14,975 nucleotides of DNA from Bacteroidota bacterium. GTDB taxonomy: Bacteria; Bacteroidota; Bacteroidia; Chitinophagales; Chitinophagaceae. The DNA is taken from NCBI GenBank assembly GCA_947462495.1, contig CANHOY010000020.1, positions 1 through 14,975 of the forward strand, in the 5' to 3' direction. Below are positions 14,531 through 14,975 of this stretch, one piece after another. The number at the start of each line of letters is the position of its first letter. The stretch's first letter is position 1. A program made the translations under genes and the position numbers. Under the pieces are notes generated by a model. That model did not search any database and was not told the origin of the DNA. It worked only from the letters and a program-made list of their open reading frames with translations.

Positions 14531-14592
14531 AAATCATTAATTTAAATACTGTTTTTAGGATCAGTTTTTAAACCAACTTAGTAATACAACTT

Positions 14593-14975
14593 ATGGCAAA
14601 CAGACGCAATTTCATACAACACATTGGCCTAATGGCTGGTGCTTTTTCAGCTAATAGCTTATTCAATCAAGCACATGCTGCCGAATTTCAACATCTTAAC
14701 CAACAAAAAAAATTAGTCTCTGCCAAGGATTTAGCGATGGATGAAGATTATTGGAGTGTCATTCAGCAAGGTTATACGGTAAATCCAGCTTTTGTAAATT
14801 TAAACAATGGCGGCGTTAGTCCAAGTCCAAGAGTGGTTCAAGAAGCAGTAGACAGATTTAATAAAATGACCAACGAAGGTCCTTCCTATTTTATGTGGCG
14901 TATTCTAGATCAAGGAAGAGAACCATTAAGGTATAAGTTAGCACAATTAGCAGGATGTGATCCTGAAGAAATTGC
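14593..14975 (+). CDS. Tat-exported class V aminotransferase-like PLP enzyme, N-terminal part
   Basis: I translated from ATG 14593; the frame is open to the window end (127 codons), so the PLP lysine and most of the catalytic domain lie outside. NRRNFIQHIG (3-12) is a twin-arginine motif followed by a hydrophobic stretch and AHA/AE near 29-31, a likely cleavage site. After a linker, residues about 53-127 have the typical start of a class V aminotransferase fold: FVNLNNGGVSPSPRVVQEAVDRF and NEGPSYFMWRILDQGREPLRYKLAQLAGC. This resembles isopenicillin-N-epimerase-like/CsdA-like proteins of Bacteroidota. An exported PLP enzyme is unusual but known from this group. It is probably co-transcribed with the Tat oxidoreductase 62 bases upstream, as no promoter or terminator is seen between them. 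Confidence 0.88.
   Translation, partial: MANRRNFIQHIGLMAGAFSANSLFNQAHAAEFQHLNQQKKLVSAKDLAMDEDYWSVIQQGYTVNPAFVNLNNGGVSPSPRVVQEAVDRFNKMTNEGPSYFMWRILDQGREPLRYKLAQLAGCDPEEI

Noticed and set aside
14540..14575. Repeated CTGTTTTTA / CAGTTTTTA words between the two Tat genes.
   Set aside because: This is a short, imperfect, T-run-driven similarity with no symmetry or promoter context.

Overview
The window reads as chromosomal DNA of an AT-rich member of the Bacteroidota, most likely Chitinophagia/Chitinophagaceae-like (inference). Several start sites are preceded by the Bacteroidota promoter pattern TTG-N20-TAnnTTTG rather than by Shine-Dalgarno boxes. The gene types also fit: an Asp-box (VPS10/sortilin-like) propeller, Tat-exported Gfo/Idh/MocA proteins, a lipoprotein PQQ dehydrogenase and the TauE / YeeE / DUF6691 / MBL-rhodanese sulfur genes. 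No mobile element, CRISPR array or integrase was seen.

Layout. (1) 1-1374, minus: an EmrA/EmrB-type efflux pair; the EmrB-like gene is cut by the window edge. (2) 1532-3688, minus: a lipoprotein PQQ dehydrogenase with an inserted cytochrome c domain and its own promoter. (3) 3864-7398: a sulfur island. A metallo-beta-lactamase/rhodanese/rhodanese protein (minus) diverges from a TauE/SafE permease and a two-gene YeeE/YedE + DUF6691 transporter (plus). Two similar Crp/Fnr-like operators lie between the divergent genes and a clear promoter with nested dyads precedes yeeE. (4) 7401-11940, minus: a tight three-gene cluster of exported 11-Asp-box propeller, cytoplasmic Gfo/Idh/MocA oxidoreductase and L-rhamnose mutarotase, suggesting deoxysugar or other carbohydrate use. 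(5) 12202-12777, plus: a small ferric-reductase-like heme b membrane protein. (6) 12830-12900, minus: a stand-alone tRNA with anticodon GCA (Cys) but A instead of the near-universal U33, G73 and U1-A72, with its own -7 box and a strong terminator. (7) 13220 to the end, plus: two Tat-exported enzymes, a Gfo/Idh/MocA oxidoreductase and a class V PLP aminotransferase-like protein cut by the window end.

How they work together. The sulfur island plausibly imports or exports small sulfur anions and oxidises persulfide, controlled by a Crp/Fnr regulator encoded elsewhere. The PQQ dehydrogenase feeds electrons from a periplasmic sugar or alcohol through its heme c. The two oxidoreductase neighbourhoods look like separate carbohydrate-modifying units, one cytoplasmic and one periplasmic. 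The most unusual single element is the A33 tRNA; the best-supported regulatory observation is the pair of operators in 5289-5463.
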